Of a DNA stretch of 64,000 bases, positions 37,401-51,800 are shown one piece after another. Numbering within the stretch: the stretch's first letter is position 1; the number at the start of each line of letters is the position of its first letter. This DNA comes from Spisula solida. Taxonomy: Eukaryota; Mollusca; Bivalvia; Venerida; Mactridae. Position numbers and translations under genes: made by a program. Location: contig OX365954.1 in NCBI GenBank assembly GCA_947247005.1, positions 264,001 to 328,000 of the forward strand. Reading direction: 5' to 3'. The notes beneath the pieces are model-generated. The model did no database searches and was not told the origin of the DNA. It saw only the letters and a program-made list of their open reading frames with translations.

Positions 37401-38460
37401 CATGAGATTGTGGCTAACATATTAGCAGTTGAGATTTTATAATGATCTCAAAGCAATGAAACACATACTATTGTACATGTTTACTAAACAGTCTAACCTG
37501 TCATAAAGAGGCAGGTCAAAGACTACATAAAACTGAGTGCTAAAAACAGGTGACTGCTCAATACAGGTACATTAAATATTCAATATAAACATGACCAATC
37601 AGAGTATTTAGTTTTATTACCTGCTTATAACAGATGGTTGCTTAATAGAGTGACCACTGAACACATGTTTCATTGTACACTGAATACAATGATATCCCCT
37701 TAAAAACCACGATTATATAACTCTGTTCAATACTGTTGCAAGAAATTGTTATCTTCGACACACGTTGCAAAACACCCAGCAAAGCCTAAAGATTAAAACA
37801 TAAAATGCAAGCACAGCATGTTGGCCAAATCTGATTTCAAGGCTGTATTGCACAAAAAAACGGATTGTCAACAATTTCTATAGAAATTCAGAAATACAAG
37901 CAAGGTGGTTACATGAACTTAAGTCATTAGTTACTGATAACCATCTTGAGGAGAATGAATGAACAACAGAAAGAAAACTTGGTTATCTGTTCAGTTTTCA
38001 ACCCTCCTTTCAAGATTTCCGTCTGGGTTAGTTTTACAAATCATAAATCAAGTGAAAATCTATTGCAATATGGTAAGTATCCATAACAGTCAGTCATTAT
38101 TTCATCATATATAAACATGTACTACCCCCAGGGACCGTGTTTACTTTCCACTGTTGACAATTTAATAGTTTTAAAAAGTATTTTCCCATATATATATCAT
38201 GTACGATCTTTATTTAAGATTACAGAGCATTCATTGTGGTCACTTGTGGTAAATCATCTATTATTGTGTTATCTTGATTCAATATCTGTCCATATGTCCT
38301 TGCCACGATGTTAAAATCAAATCCTTGCCAAGTCTGCTACTTTGTAAACCTTCATTATAAAACTGATTTAGTTTATGCCAAGGCCATGCAACACTACATG
38401 TATACTAAACATGTACTTTTATCTATTAGAAATATACATCAATGATACCATATCTCTACG
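34412..38460. other. AT-rich stretch with two dispersed-repeat fragments
   Basis: 34640-34790 (acctctctataaagcaacaa; later acaaccacctctctaaca) and 37490-37690 (acctgtcataaagaggcagg; later acagatggttgcttaataga) belong with the family at 29560 and 57945. A 31-bp direct duplication (taactcaatattctgtgctc) lies at 37285-37346. A sequence ggttcaaatcctctaagggg near 36801 looks like an isolated B box. No gene is recognised; frames at 35903-36181 and 36974-37327 show nothing familiar. Confidence 0.45.
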
Positions 38461-38555
38461 ACAGGTAACTGTATAATTGATAAAAAGTAAAAAAATATTT
38501 TTTTTATAAAATTTATGTTGTCTTAAAACTCTTTATCAATGATACAGTTACCTGT
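38461..38555. mobile_element. MITE with 24-bp inverted ends, copy 1
   Basis: It starts acaggtaactgtataattga taaa and ends with the inverse of acaggtaactgtatcattga taaa: 23 of 24 positions match. The AT-rich interior includes aaaatttatgttgtctta. Copy 2 lies at 56297-56433 in the opposite orientation. Too short to encode anything. No clear target duplication. Confidence 0.75.
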
Positions 38556-38563
38556 GATTCCAA

Positions 38564-38656
38564 CTAGTACAAGTTTGGTAGTTACCAAGGCTACTAGCAC
38601 AAGTTTGGTAGTTACCAAGGCTACTAGCACAAGTTTGGTAGTTACCAAGGCTACTA
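38564..38656. repeat. 30-bp tandem repeat, 3 units
   Basis: aagtttggtagttaccaagg followed by ctactagcac, three nearly perfect copies, starting 9 bp after the MITE. Confidence 0.93.
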
Positions 38657-39200
38657 AGTACTTTTATCAACCAGAAACAGTTTGGAATGTTACCATATTC
38701 TAATTAGCATCAAACATAATGAATTGGATCCATGACCAATGACAGATTCAGATGAAATACCTAGAGAGGACTTGTTGTTTGCATGTTTTGATTAAGACAG
38801 TAAAACATCCCAGTAAACCTAGTACATGAGTACTGTTCCTAGAATATAAGACAACATATAGACATACATTGAATACAATACTCATACGGTAGTGTTAAAA
38901 ATTGATACTCTTATTATAACCTTTAGTCTACCTTTGTTGTAGTACAACATACTACCGCTGACTCGCATCAAAAACTGCTCATGTGCTATGACTTTCTTCC
39001 AGTCATTTAATATAGTAAATGCCAATGGCACCAGACTGATCCTACTGTACCATAGGGAATACTAAGACACAGTTTATACAAGCACTAAGTGTAAAACAGC
39101 GGAAATAACTGTCTAGTTGTCACAGCAATAGTACCTCATCTCAAGACTTAGTTTTCCTGCGGGCCGAAATACAGGGAAACACAATCCGTCTGATCAATGT
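38657..39200. other. AT-rich stretch without genes
   Basis: Nothing recognised. Confidence 0.5.
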
Positions 39201-39615
39201 GACATCAGCTAGCAAGGACAAGGACATCAGCTAGCAAGGACATCAGCTAGCAAGGACATCAACTATCAAGGACATCAGCTAGCAAGGACATCAGCTAGCA
39301 AGGACATCAACTAGCAAGGACATCAGCTAGCAAGGACATCAGCTAGCAAGGACATCAGCTAGCAAGGACATCAGCTAGCAAGGACATCAGCTAGCAAGGA
39401 CATCATCTATCAAGGACATCAGCTAGCAAGGACATCAGCTAGCAAGGACATCAACTAGCAAGGACATCAGCTACCAAGGACATCAGCTAGCAAGGACATC
39501 AGCTAGCAAGGACATCATCTATCAAGGACATCAGCTAGCAAGGACATCAGCTAGCAAGGACATCAGCTAGCAAGCAAGGACATCAGCTAACAAGGACATC
39601 AGCTAGCAAGGACAA
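39201..39615. repeat. 16-bp minisatellite, about 26 units
   Basis: The unit is catcagctagcaagga. Variants are catcaactagcaagga, catcatctatcaagga and catcagctaccaagga. The core agctagc resembles an NheI site (gctagc). A few units have small insertions (near 39215 and 39572). Confidence 0.96.
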
Positions 39616-40189
39616 TCAACTACAACAACAACAAGCAGCTCTGGTATTCATTGTGCATCAAGTATCAATTAGCAACAGTAATTGGGAGTTAATTACATTG
39701 ATCAGTGGAGGAAAATACATCAAGTGGCTTAATTAATTTACAAATACAAGTAAACATGACACATCAATACATCAATGGTACCATGTGACTGTTGTCCCTG
39801 GCTTCTCTCCGACCTTCAAACAAAGCCCATGTTTCTCAACAAGCCAAACTCAATTTAACCCAACACTCGTTATCTAGTACAGCCAATGGCCAAATAGGAA
39901 ACAGAAACAATGACTAAATGTAAATAGAAGACAGGACATGGGGATACCATGATAGCAAATGACGATAAGATAGTGAGAACGTCAGTCTTCACTCCCAAGT
40001 GATTGAAAAAGATGAGAAGTTTACACCAAGAAGAAGAGTCCGGAAGTTTATAAGTACAGTTCTAGTTGATTAACACTGGATATTTATGGTCCAATTTTCA
40101 GCAGATTTCCCTAAGGACAACATAAAGTTATTTTAGAGTAGTATACAAGTGATGTAGCTGACACATTCAATCTACCAGGAGGAGAGTAA
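39616..40189. other. AT-rich stretch between two arrays
   Basis: A short caactacaacaacaacaagc run follows the 16-bp array. No gene is seen. Confidence 0.5.
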
Positions 40190-40540
40190 GACAGGAGGAG
40201 TGAGCGTCTGGCTGGGTATAACTTTGACTGTCCTGAGTGAGATGGGAGGATCTGGCTGGGTAAAACTTTGCGACTGTCCTTAGTGAGATGGGAGGATCTG
40301 GCTGGGTATAACTGTGCGACTGTCCTGAGAGGAGTGAGATGGGAGGATCTGGCTGGGTATAACTGTGCGACTGTCCTGAGAGGAGTGAGATGGGAGGATC
40401 TGGCTGGGTATTACTGTGTGATTATCCTGTGAAGAGTGAGAGTGAGCATCTGGCTGGCTATAACTGTGTGACTGAGATGGGAGTAGAGTGAGATGGGAGT
40501 GGAGTGAGATGGTAGTAGAGTGAGCATCTGGATGGGTATA
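40190..40540. repeat. About 50-bp minisatellite, about 7 units
   Basis: The unit includes gatctggctgggtataactg, tgcgactgtcctgaga and ggagtgagatgggag. The right edge (40440-40540) is degenerate, with shorter gagtgagatgggagta repeats. Confidence 0.92.
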
Positions 40541-40817
40541 AAAGCCTCCTCCCTCTTCATGTCTACATTACCCAATCTGTCCACTGAAAGTCTGGTTAGA
40601 AACTTAAAACCAATTTATGGAAACTTGAACAGCACATTGTACTACAGAGACTAGAAATCAAACCAATCGAGGAAGCCACTCTCCACCATTGGAATCTTGC
40701 AGACACAATTACCTAGAAATTGTTTAATTGACTTGCACCGCTCTGATTATGTTCTAAAAACAGTACACTTTTCTTCAGTTACAATGTTACTCAAGGTATT
40801 TAAACATCCATATATTA

Positions 40818-40853
40818 AGAGACTATAGATAATCTATGTTATCTATAGTCTCT
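40818..40853. repeat. Inverted repeat with 14-bp arms and 8-bp loop
   Basis: Arms agagactatagata and tatctatagtctct are perfect complements around a loop of 8 bases. A strong hairpin or cruciform candidate in otherwise featureless sequence. Confidence 0.9.
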
Positions 40854-42894
40854 GATATATTACAGGAATCATTGGTCAACAAAAGCTTGCAATCTGGGCC
40901 TGTCCAAAAAATAAGCAAGCCTGTTTCATCCATTCCGACATATAACAACCTGGGTATTGTTTAATCGGAGCATTTTAGAAAATCTTAAAATCTCAAATTT
41001 AAATACATGTACTTTATAATTTTTTAACAACTGCAAATTAGTGACGACTATGGTTTGTAGGAGTTCATTAACTGCATCATTATTAGTACTGCAGCTCCAT
41101 TTACCACAATTTATAATTGTAAACAATTTATAAAGAATTAGAATTTGATGGTAAGTTTACGAGTTTTGTAAGTGCTTTGATAAAGCAGTACCCTGGAGAA
41201 TGTCTAGCAATGGAATTTAAGTTGATTCAGAAACAGATAACAAACTACCTCTTGCATGTCTGAATAATCGAAAAGTCTGATCTCGGAAGAAACAGAAAAA
41301 AATATGTCTTCTGAAATGACTACAGCCGACGGAACAATTCACTCAAATTGCAGAATCGAATAAATCTTGGAAGCAACAAGCATCTCAAACCTCTCTCCAG
41401 ACTCAATGAATTATTATATGATTGCCAATATAAACAGCAAGCTTCCATCAAGGACACACATCTGCAGAGAACGTTGGAGATGTCAGCAATAAAATCAGCA
41501 ATCTTGTCAAAAACTTGGGATTTTTCGTCAGGTCATTAACACTTAATATTGTTGAGACTTAATACACTTTTATGAAAGCAAGCTAGACATACCATTATTG
41601 TAATGAATATATTGGTATACAAGTGATGAAAGACTCTCTAGTGTTATTGGATTATTATTCATAGCATTGTTGTCTTTTGTTATAAAGGTCGCACAGGACC
41701 TGTCAATTACAGACAACAGAAGCTGCCCAATGGGGAATGAAATCTGAGAGATATTCACTATCATAACAATACAAGTTATTATATTACCCCACCCACTTGT
41801 GTGATGTGTAACAACATAATTCTGACTAATACTACAATAACAACCAGAAGCTTTTGTATAACACCCCACCCACCTATATAATGATGTATGATTATTATTA
41901 CTGTGAATTATGTTAAAATATCACACAGCAAGCTGTCTAACCCAGGGACATCAGAAATGGAATCAGGAACCTTACAGTATATAGACTTCATACAACTACC
42001 AGTCTCCTTTGTTTTACACAATTAATAACTTGACATGGTTCTAAACAACAGTCATTATTAGTGAGTGAGTCACATAAACTATGACATGTCAATCATGATC
42101 CTATCAAACAAAGGGAGGCATATAGGACAAGGAATGCCGAGACAAGTAAACGGTCACATAGAGTTGTTGTTAAAAGGGTCCTTAAGAGATACTGTGACAA
42201 AGATCACAAACGGAAGCCGTGCATAAAGTCATATTGTTTAAGGGATTGTTGTGCCATTAGTGATATGTTGGACGAGGAATTCTGTGCATGTGCCTAAAGT
42301 CATACAGGTCCAGGAAAGTCAGATTGATTGAGAGATGCTGTGTCTGCGTATTGGTTGAGCGATGCTGAACCATGAGCCATACTGGTCGAAGGTATGCCAC
42401 CAATAGGGTATTAATACTTGTTAAGGGGTCCTGTTGCTTGATAGTAATTTGGGTCAAGTTGTCAGCTCCAACTGACTTAAGATCTGAAAGTCCTGAGAGT
42501 GTTGATGTATGATCATTTCAACCCCCGAATGAAGCACATAAAAGCTTGATTATTTCACATGTGTTTTAAGTAATAAACTGTTACACTAGAACAAAGAAAA
42601 CCAACCATTCACTTACCTTATATGTTATATATCCACAAGTTTTTCACTTTCTTACTTATACAACAACATTTAACCAGTTACACCAAAATCTGGAAAGAGA
42701 ATTGAGATGATTTATTAGCAAATCTATAGACAAGCATTGGAAACATCAACCCCGAAGTATGTCGGGTAATTTACTGCTGTGGGAAGCCACTGGGAGGATG
42801 AGATATGTCCCCTGTCAATGTAGGTACACATTACATCTTATAAAATACATGAGGGTGGACCTTATGATGTCATAGATGTCATCATAATGTCAGG

Positions 42895-42992
42895 TAAAAT
42901 AGCTATAATACAACAAATGAAAAATATATCTAGTCTACATTGTAAAATAGCTATAAACCAGCAAGTGAAATATATATCTAGTCTACATTGTA
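42895..42992. repeat. 48-bp direct duplication
   Basis: Two adjacent copies of a segment with aaaatagctata and atatatctagtctacattgt; the starts of tagtctacat are 48 bp apart. Confidence 0.85.
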
Positions 42993-45900
42993 TTTGCATG
43001 GTTGCAAATGAATTCTGAAAAACCTTAAATCGTGATAAAATGTGAATTTATATAGAGAAAATAAAGAAAAACAGACATTTTGGCACACTCATAAACCAGA
43101 AACCAGGTATATACCTGAAAGCACCCATTTATTTGTTCGTTTATTTGGGTTTAACACGGTTTCTCAACAATTTTTCAGTTATGGATAGATATTATAGTGT
43201 TTCAATCATTTTTCAGTAATATACAGCGACTTATTCACATAACCAGATTTTCCTCGACTGCATCCTAACCAGTACTAACTGATCCTTCGATTTACAAGAA
43301 ATCAGCAACTTCTCCACATGTGGAGGAAAATCAACATTGGACAACAGATTGATCTATATATCGTAACTAAAGCTTCTACTTGGAAGGTATAAATAATATC
43401 AACACAGACGTTACAGAACTTCATTCATAATTTACCAGGTAAGGTGTGCAGTATATTGTTTTGTTAAATGAATCTGATTGATTCGTTGTGAAGTAAGTGA
43501 TCATGTTAACATGCAGTACATTTTTACTCTCTCCAAACAAAACTGTTGCCATAAATCTGTCAAATTAATTAACACAAGTAAGTAAATGAAATAATAAGTC
43601 AGCACACGGTAAGGTTGTCACATAATTAGTCATGTTGTTAAACATTGTCTATTCTGAGGTAACCAAACATATAAGCTTACAGTACTTTACAATATAGCAT
43701 GGAGAATTTGGCCTGATCCTAACTTTTATGCATCAATATATTGCAAGGTTCTTGCGTTAAATATATCAATTTCCACAAGCAAATCACATGATGATGCAAT
43801 ATGGGTCCTTTAGATTTGTGTTGGTATTACAGTTCAAGCATCTTCGTGATACTCCCCGCTTACGAAAACAAACAACCAGGGTTATAAATATAGACAATAA
43901 ATCAGCTGTTCAATTATGCTGATAGAAGGTTGAGAGTCGTGTGAAATCCTCTGAACAATACCAACTCTACTAATTAAGTACAAACACTTGTCATTACAAA
44001 CAACATATATCATCAAACATCATTCAACCAACAACATGGTATTGTTTCAACTTCAGGTCAGAGATGTAGTTGTTGTTGTTGTTGTTCTTACCTAAAAAAA
44101 CCTTAATAATTATAATGAGCCAGTTGTAAAATAAGTCTCATCTGAACTTATGGAAATCAACACAGAAAGGCGTCAAACTTAACACCCTATATTAAAATAG
44201 AATGGAAGGGGGCACATGTTGTAACACACCTGAACTTTCACAAACTGGACACATCTCCCACATGTCCGGTAAAAATCAAAGTTGACTGAATTAATGCTAC
44301 AGCATTTTTATTAATCATCCAAAAGTTTGATGAAAACAATTTGAAGCTATTTTAGTGTAATATTGATTTTAAGTTTTATAATAGAAAACAAAAACCAGAC
44401 ATTTTAAACGTGAAATTTGGATTGTGGTATATATAATTAACTCTAAAACAACCATATAACAACCAATCACAGGAAAAATTATATAACAATAAAACATTAT
44501 TTTATTCAAAGTTCTATAATTCATTCCATGGTTGTAACACAGATACAACCACATAAAATCTTGTAATGACGTTATTTTTACATACAAGAGAATCATTTTA
44601 GCAGCAGGAACTCAATTATTTCAAGTTTTGACAGTTATGATGAGGCACACTAGAATCACAGGGTACGGTGGGACAAATTGAAACGTAACATGACACGTGC
44701 AGATATACCAAGATACATGTAATCATTAGATCATCAATAATTGATAGGTATATATAATGGAAACAGCTGCTTGAGTGATATAAGCCAGCATTTCACCCAT
44801 CATGTAACTCCACGTCACTGTCACATATAGGATGCAATATTCATATCTATATAATCCATGCGAATTGCTAAATTACAAGAAAGGAAGCCGATAAGTCAGG
44901 GCTAAAATCACTGCCTAAGATGGCTATATTACCTATAAACTATGCCATTGAGAGTATATACCATATATATGACACGGTAAACTGTATCAATTAGTGTATC
45001 CCCCCTGTCTGTAAGGATCACACGTGGGAACAGCAATAAATGGTCTTTGTAAACAGGTGGTCTCTCTTAACAGGTTCAACATCATTGAAACTATCACCAC
45101 TTTTATACTAACATGTCTGTGTGTGTGTGCCTAATTTTCTGGTTTAAATTCCAATTTAAGTAACAGCTGTTGGAATTTCATATCTTCATTTCATCATGAT
45201 ATTTCCTATGTACCAACAAAAACGATAAACATAAAGTCTCTACTATATGAATAGCGTATCTATGATTTGCCGCAAACATTATAAGTAACAACCATACAAG
45301 ACTAATGAATTATCCAGAACAATTAATCAATGTTTAAAAAGTTTTCAAAACCAAAAACCTGAAACTTTATAAACAATGTTTGCAAAAAAATCTTCATTTA
45401 TAAATCATGATGAATCCACCTACCACAATTAGCATAAATTCCAACCCTATCTAGAGATATACATTTACTCCGCACACAAAAACTATCATCCCACACATAT
45501 GTCCACGCTTAAACCACATAGTATGACTGTATCATTTTTGAATTTCTAATTTTTATACATTTATACAAAAATGTACGAGACGTTTATACTATTTTATATT
45601 CATACAGACACTAAATGACAGTAACCTTCGTGTCATTATTGCATAAATCGTGGTTTCACGCTATCAGGCTTTCGTTTTCGACCACAACCATTTTAGGATA
45701 GTATATAATACTTTACAGTCGACTGGTCTTACTTTAATCTTGCATAGTATTACAATACAATATATGTATTGAATAGAGGATATTTTATACGTATATTGCT
45801 CTATCAAAGCATTCAAAAGTTCATTCAAGGTAAATATATCTACAATATTATAATATAATAATACAGATATATACAATCAAGGAGTGTATCACACCACAGT

Positions 45901-47035
45901 ACGCCAACACAATACCAATCATAGTAAAAAACTAATAAAATTTAAAAAACATTTTACTTAATAGCCGACTTTGTTGTTATGCTACATTATAGTATCTCCC
46001 TTGCCAATGCCAAGTTTTTTTTGAGATATGCAAGTACATGATTGTACAAAAATAACCTATTTTCCACGTCTGATTCACATTTGCCCTTACCTTCCAACCA
46101 GGACACATGCATGCCAGCGCTATATATCAACATCCACATACCAGATGACAGGACTATTTTAGTCATTGTCACTAATACATAACACACTCTACTATTTTCT
46201 CCCTTCTAAATTGCTACTATTTTTTGGCTATGTGAAAACATCCTAAAACGCCAGTTTTCGTCCATTTGTTATACTGTAACTTTACTGTAACCTAAAGTTA
46301 TAAAGGCTTGCTACTGTTAAGTTTAGCCAATCGTTTCCATATTGTAGGGACCATAATGTACGATGGGGTCTTCACAAGATACTTTTTTAAGATCATGTAT
46401 TTTTCTTTTCAAAAAATGCAGACCACCTCTACAAAATCAGTTTTCCAATTTTGTTACAAATAATTCCCTGAGCCCCCAAATTAGCCCATGGCAGCCATCT
46501 CCTAAGTTGGAAAAAAGGCTGTAACACCTGTCAGTTGGTAAATAGGGTATATTAAGTGCCGTTTTAATTAATAATAATAATATACAAACAAACCAAGCAA
46601 CATTTATTTTTCACACAAATAAATCTGCAATATAATTTACTGTGTATTACAAAATCTTATACATGTAACCTTGCATCAGGAGCATATAGTACGTGCCAAG
46701 TATATTACTATGACACATAGAAAAGGGTCAAAGTCCGGGGAAATATTCTAATTACTTTCCCTCAGATAATAGAAAACCTACATCCAATTAACACAGCTTA
46801 TATGATAATTATAATATAGTTCAGTACATCTTGATTCACAAATTTGTACAGATTATATATACTAACATTATAATACAACATTTCAGCCAATAAACTAATT
46901 ATTGAAATAATAATCAGCTGTAATAATGAAGAAAAATGGCAACAAATTACTGGAATTTAAAAAATCTGTAATGAAACATCCCTGGTGGAAGTAAATTTTG
47001 GTTAATATTTTCAGACAAACGGGCGAACAGACAAA

Positions 47036-47290
47036 CAGACAGGACAATCACTGTATATGTCACTCCACATCAGACAGGACAATCACTGTATATATGTCAC
47101 TCCACATCAGACAGGACAATCACTGTATATGTCACTCCACATCAGACAGGACAATCACTGTATATGTCACTCCACATCAGACAGGACAATCACTGTATAT
47201 ATGTCACTCCACATCAGTATATGTCACTCCACATCAGACAGGACAATCACTGTATATGTCACTCCACATCAGACAGGACAATCACTGTTT
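47036..47290. repeat. 35/37-bp minisatellite, about 7 units
   Basis: The unit is agacaggacaatcactgtat followed by atgtcactccacatc. Some units have tatatatg instead of tatatg. A truncated unit sits near 47212. It gives overlapping frames of 98 and 83 codons that are by-products. Confidence 0.95.
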
Positions 47291-48542
47291 TTAGTAGAAA
47301 CAAAGTGATCCATAGAGTCTATCGATGAGAAAGTTTATTTTGACTATAAATCATGTTAAATAGTCCATGGCCTTATATACACTGATAACTTTGAAATCTC
47401 ATGTCAGGGTTGAAATCATATACTGGGTGTATACCTACCAATCAGGTAGGCGATAAAACGCTTAATTCATAATTCAAATAGATTTTGTGAAATGTCTTGT
47501 GAAAAAATTTAATCTGCCAGTTTAAATGCTCAACTGCTAGTAAAGAGACCATTTACCGTAAGTATTAAATATCATTGATCGTAAACATGCATTTATTAAA
47601 GTACAGAAAACTGGGTCAAATATGTCATTGAGGAATGTCTATGGAATTTAATTGTGAATCAGCGAAATGTGAAACGTAGGAGATATTTGAAACAGATAGT
47701 GACAGAAAAACTGCAAACTGCACATTCAACTTTCATCCCCAGTGCACAATTCAGACATAAATTTGTATACTGTATTACTGCAGCTTTGATGTATGTTTTA
47801 CGTTAACAGTTGCTTTCAGTTTATGTTAATGCAGGTGTCACACTAGACTTATAAATGAATCACAACTAAGTAAACAACACAACTTTTACTTTCAATTTAT
47901 GTCTGTTACATCAATAAAGGAACAAGAACAGATGTAAAATTATTCTACTTTTTCAGGATCATGGGCAACAAGAGTTCTAGTTTTATGCCATTCGTAGACG
48001 GCCTTTAGAAGGCCAAGCTGCTCAGGTGATAGTCTAGTGCACACTAGCTCTTGGTGCAATTTTATAGGGTCTGACAAAAATTAAACTCTTAACACTGCAA
48101 GGTATTTTACTCTTAATTGAATTCGCTTATATAGGAATACAACAATAACCATAAATCCATCATTTTTTTACCAATCCAAACAATGTTGGTGTCATTTGTT
48201 AGAGATGTGATAACCTGTGGTCTCGTGCTGTACTTACTATGCTAACCCTGCAGGCAGTAACACACAGTGCAAACACATGTGCACCCATCAAATTCATGGA
48301 TTCAGAAAGGTAATAGTTCATCAACCCACCAGACTTGAGCCCATGACCTATTTATCAAAGACCAAGAAACCAGATGCTTGTAGTAGCTCTACCTGTATTC
48401 CAAATTATGCCATATTACAGACTCAAAGCTCTGACATGACAAGTTAGGAATGTCTGGTCTTACCTGTGACTAGCACTCCATGTCACTTCCTGTTGTGTAT
48501 TAAACATAACATACAAGGAACTGTTTAATAACCATCAACCTT
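47291..48542. other. AT-rich stretch without genes
   Basis: A small hairpin ggcctttagaaggcc lies near 48000. Nothing else is recognised. Confidence 0.45.
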
Positions 48543-48862
48543 GCGAGATGTTACAACATCCCACAAGACTACATCCCACGAGACTACATCCCACGCAACG
48601 AGACTACATCCCACGAGACTACATCCCACGAGACTGTAACATCCCACGAGACTACATCCCACGAGACTACATCCCACGAGACTACATCCCACGAGACTAC
48701 ATCCCACGAGACTACATCCCACGAGACTACATCCCACGAGACAACATCCCACGAGACTACATCCCACGAGACAACATCCCACGAGACAACATCCCACGAG
48801 ACTACATCCCACGAGACAACATCCCACGAGACTACATCCCACGAGACTGTAACATCCCACGC
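48543..48862. repeat. 15-bp minisatellite, about 21 units
   Basis: The unit actacatcccacgag alternates with acaacatcccacgag. actgtaacatcccacgag occurs twice (near 48633 and 48845) and cgcaacgag appears near 48594. Because 15 is a multiple of three, frames on both strands stay open (P-R-D-Y-I on plus, V-G-C-S-L on minus). Confidence 0.96.
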
Positions 48863-51800
48863 AACGAATAAACCATTAAATCAGTACTATAATTTCATTT
48901 ATCGATACAAGCAACCAGCATTACAAGAAGTCAATGTGCTGTGTTGGCAAGGTTGTTCTGCAGCAAAATGCAGCAACGCCCAATTTACCTTTCCAATCAT
49001 CGCATAAAGGTATTGACATGTTGCTATATATGTAAAGCTGTCATGAAAAAATAGCTTCCAGGCGGAAAGCATTCCAACTGTGATGATGCTGAAAACATCT
49101 TGACTGAAGTACAAAATAATGTGCACATCATCAATCGACAAGAAGATATAAGATGATTTCAAGGACAAACAACCTGAATCCACAAGATAATGGTGAACAG
49201 TTCTATGTACTTTTTCTGCAATAAAATATCATGATTTAATCAGTGAAGATGCACAACATTACGCTAACAGTGGGGTAACAGTGGGGTACGCTTAAACGTC
49301 AGATGCCTTAGGATGGCAGTAAAACAACGTTAAGTATCAGTTGCCAGGTAACATAACAGAATGGCTCATGAATTCATCATTAAATGCCAGGTTTTCTAGG
49401 TACATGCATTTTTAATTGCTTAACATCCAGAAGATTTTCATGAAAACACTTTCATGATGTAAGAACCATGTTATAGAGGAGTTAATTACAAGCAATTATG
49501 CCAGCGGAACATTCTCCATGTATAAACCTGAGTGAATGCAACTTTCCGAATATTGTGATACCCAAGGTAACACAATAGTATGTACTAGTAATATAAGCTA
49601 TGAAAGAACTTACAAATGCAAGATGTAGCTAATAATCTAATTATTGCACTGACCTTGACCTTTGACCTACAAAAATATGCTTCATCAGCACATTATGATT
49701 ATATAATCACTTTATACAAAGTTTGAGTTCTGTTGTTAGACCAAAACAAGTTATTGTTCTTTAAGTTTCAGTTGTCAATTAATGAGCAAAGCATCAAACC
49801 TTCATTTCTTCCAAAAGGGGAGATAATTATGCTAAAAGAGCTAGCCACAGACCACTTCAATAAACACAGGTTGAACTTATTACCCATCCCATCAGACCTG
49901 AAAACTAAGATTAGAATTTAAAACTGCACTCCTTTTTGTGAACTGTACTTTTGTCTGCCACATTTAGATCTATCTTATAATGCATCATGGGAAATGTACC
50001 GCGTTTTAAGTTATCGTTGCTGATATACAGCGTGATCAACATTTCTATCAGGGCAATACCACCCAGGGCAAAGAATGTTCAACATTAAATGTAATTATAT
50101 TGCACCATCATGCATTTTTCATGTAACATTCAATTATTTCTCTGGTGCTTTAATAATATGAAATATTACGGTATATCTACGTTTTATCATATAAATCATA
50201 CAGCAATCAGATTGAGTAACATAGAAAGTCAAGTTTCAATGAATTCCACTCCGAGTGCAAGCTGTTGCAATGTGTCTGCGGTATTACGTCTGCTGCAAAT
50301 GGCTGGAGTGGCGTCTGCTACAGCGAGCGCTACAAGCTGGAATTATGATTTAATCATAGGAACATACAATGCATGCATCCTGTAACTTTGCGAATCCATT
50401 TACTAAAATGTAATCTGAAAGGTAATGCATTCAAGAAACTCTATCTGCTAATGCCTACATCTACCTATGGTACAAATATGCGTGTATGCAGCAGAACTAC
50501 AGCAAAAACCAATTATAAAACAGTTAACACCAATAAAATTACCTGCATTCCGAATAAATCAAAATACAGAGACGAATAAATCAAGAATAAATCAACACAG
50601 AAACAGTCTTATTATTGAATGCTCTGTCACCAAATTCCACAACCATACTGCTGGAAATTTTTACCTCTGCCATACCGTTAAATTGCCCAGACTCCCAGAA
50701 CAGGAAACTGTTAATCAATGTGCTGTATTCCTAAGGGACACACTAGTGGCTGATTTAACTGATCAACTTTCTGACAGTGCCTGAGTCATTGTCCAATATT
50801 TGACCATTATCCAAAAGTGTGCATATCACAGATATTAGCCATTCATTGATTAGTTTTATCTATTGGAAATATTAATAAATGTATGATAATTATTGATGCT
50901 GTGCAGTGGTACTTGAGGTAATAATGACAATTACAATTCCTGACCAGGATTAGTGAAGCATTATTATATAGTATATATTTAACGTTTATGTAATAGTTAG
51001 AACATATTAACATGCTGCACCTGTCAGTCTGTAGGTAAGAAACAACTAGCTAGATAACATACCATATATTACATAAGCCTTTATTACGTTAGCCTTTATT
51101 ACATTAGCCTAAGCAATATTAGTTAATAAAACTCTAAATAATTACATAATTCTGTAATGCATTTTTGCAATTCATCATTGGAATGTTTTTTATTATATTA
51201 CAAGCACAGGCTTCCAGTAGGCACAGACATACTTCACCTCGACATCTAGAAGGCGTGCAGAATTGTCAGCCTCTCAATGTCAACATTATTCTAGATCACA
51301 GAATTCTAGCTCGCATTATTTTAATGTCGACAAAACTATAAATACTGATTAAACAATAAGTGCATTTCCTGTTTAAAAGTGTATCACAATTACCATTCAA
51401 CACAGGGTACCAAATAAATGGCCCCGCAATCAGCAGCATTGGGTGGGGTGTGAAACACGGCTTTCACACAAACATAAACAGCTGCCTTCTATATTACATT
51501 GTTATAAAGCCATTTACATTGTTTTCTCTAGGAGAGAAGGATAGATCCTCATTATAGATACAAATATCTCCTCATTCACAAACATTTGGGACCAGAAAGT
51601 AGTGAATAGTTTGACACCAATGTATGAACAGAGGGATTTTACAAGAAAGTAGTGAATAGTTTGACACCAAAGCAGTTTGTCTCAATCCTTATCAAATAAT
51701 GAGATTTTGCCAACAATAAGGACATTCTAGGTGGGTGGGCCTCAGACAATGTCATTATTTATTGATCCCTGAATCAACATCATCATTGCCCCAACCTTTT

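Larger units (their letters stand above)
40541..47035. other. Long AT-rich stretch without genes
   Basis: It contains a strong palindrome (40818-40853), a 48-bp direct duplication (42895-42992) and a GTTGTT run near 44069. Near 43135-43235, gggtttaacacggtttctca followed by acaatttttcagtta resembles a recurring molluscan non-coding repeat that I remember. Open frames of up to 99 codons have no recognisable motif. Nothing else is supported. Confidence 0.45.

Noticed and set aside
48525..48871. Cysteine- or Pro/Arg/Asp/Tyr-rich small proteins on the two strands
   Set aside because: They are translations of the 15-bp repeat and stay open only because 15 is a multiple of three.
50110..50784. Possible host exon (91- and 105-codon frames)
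   Set aside because: No familiar motif, frames overlap, and composition is like the surroundings. I cannot support a gene.
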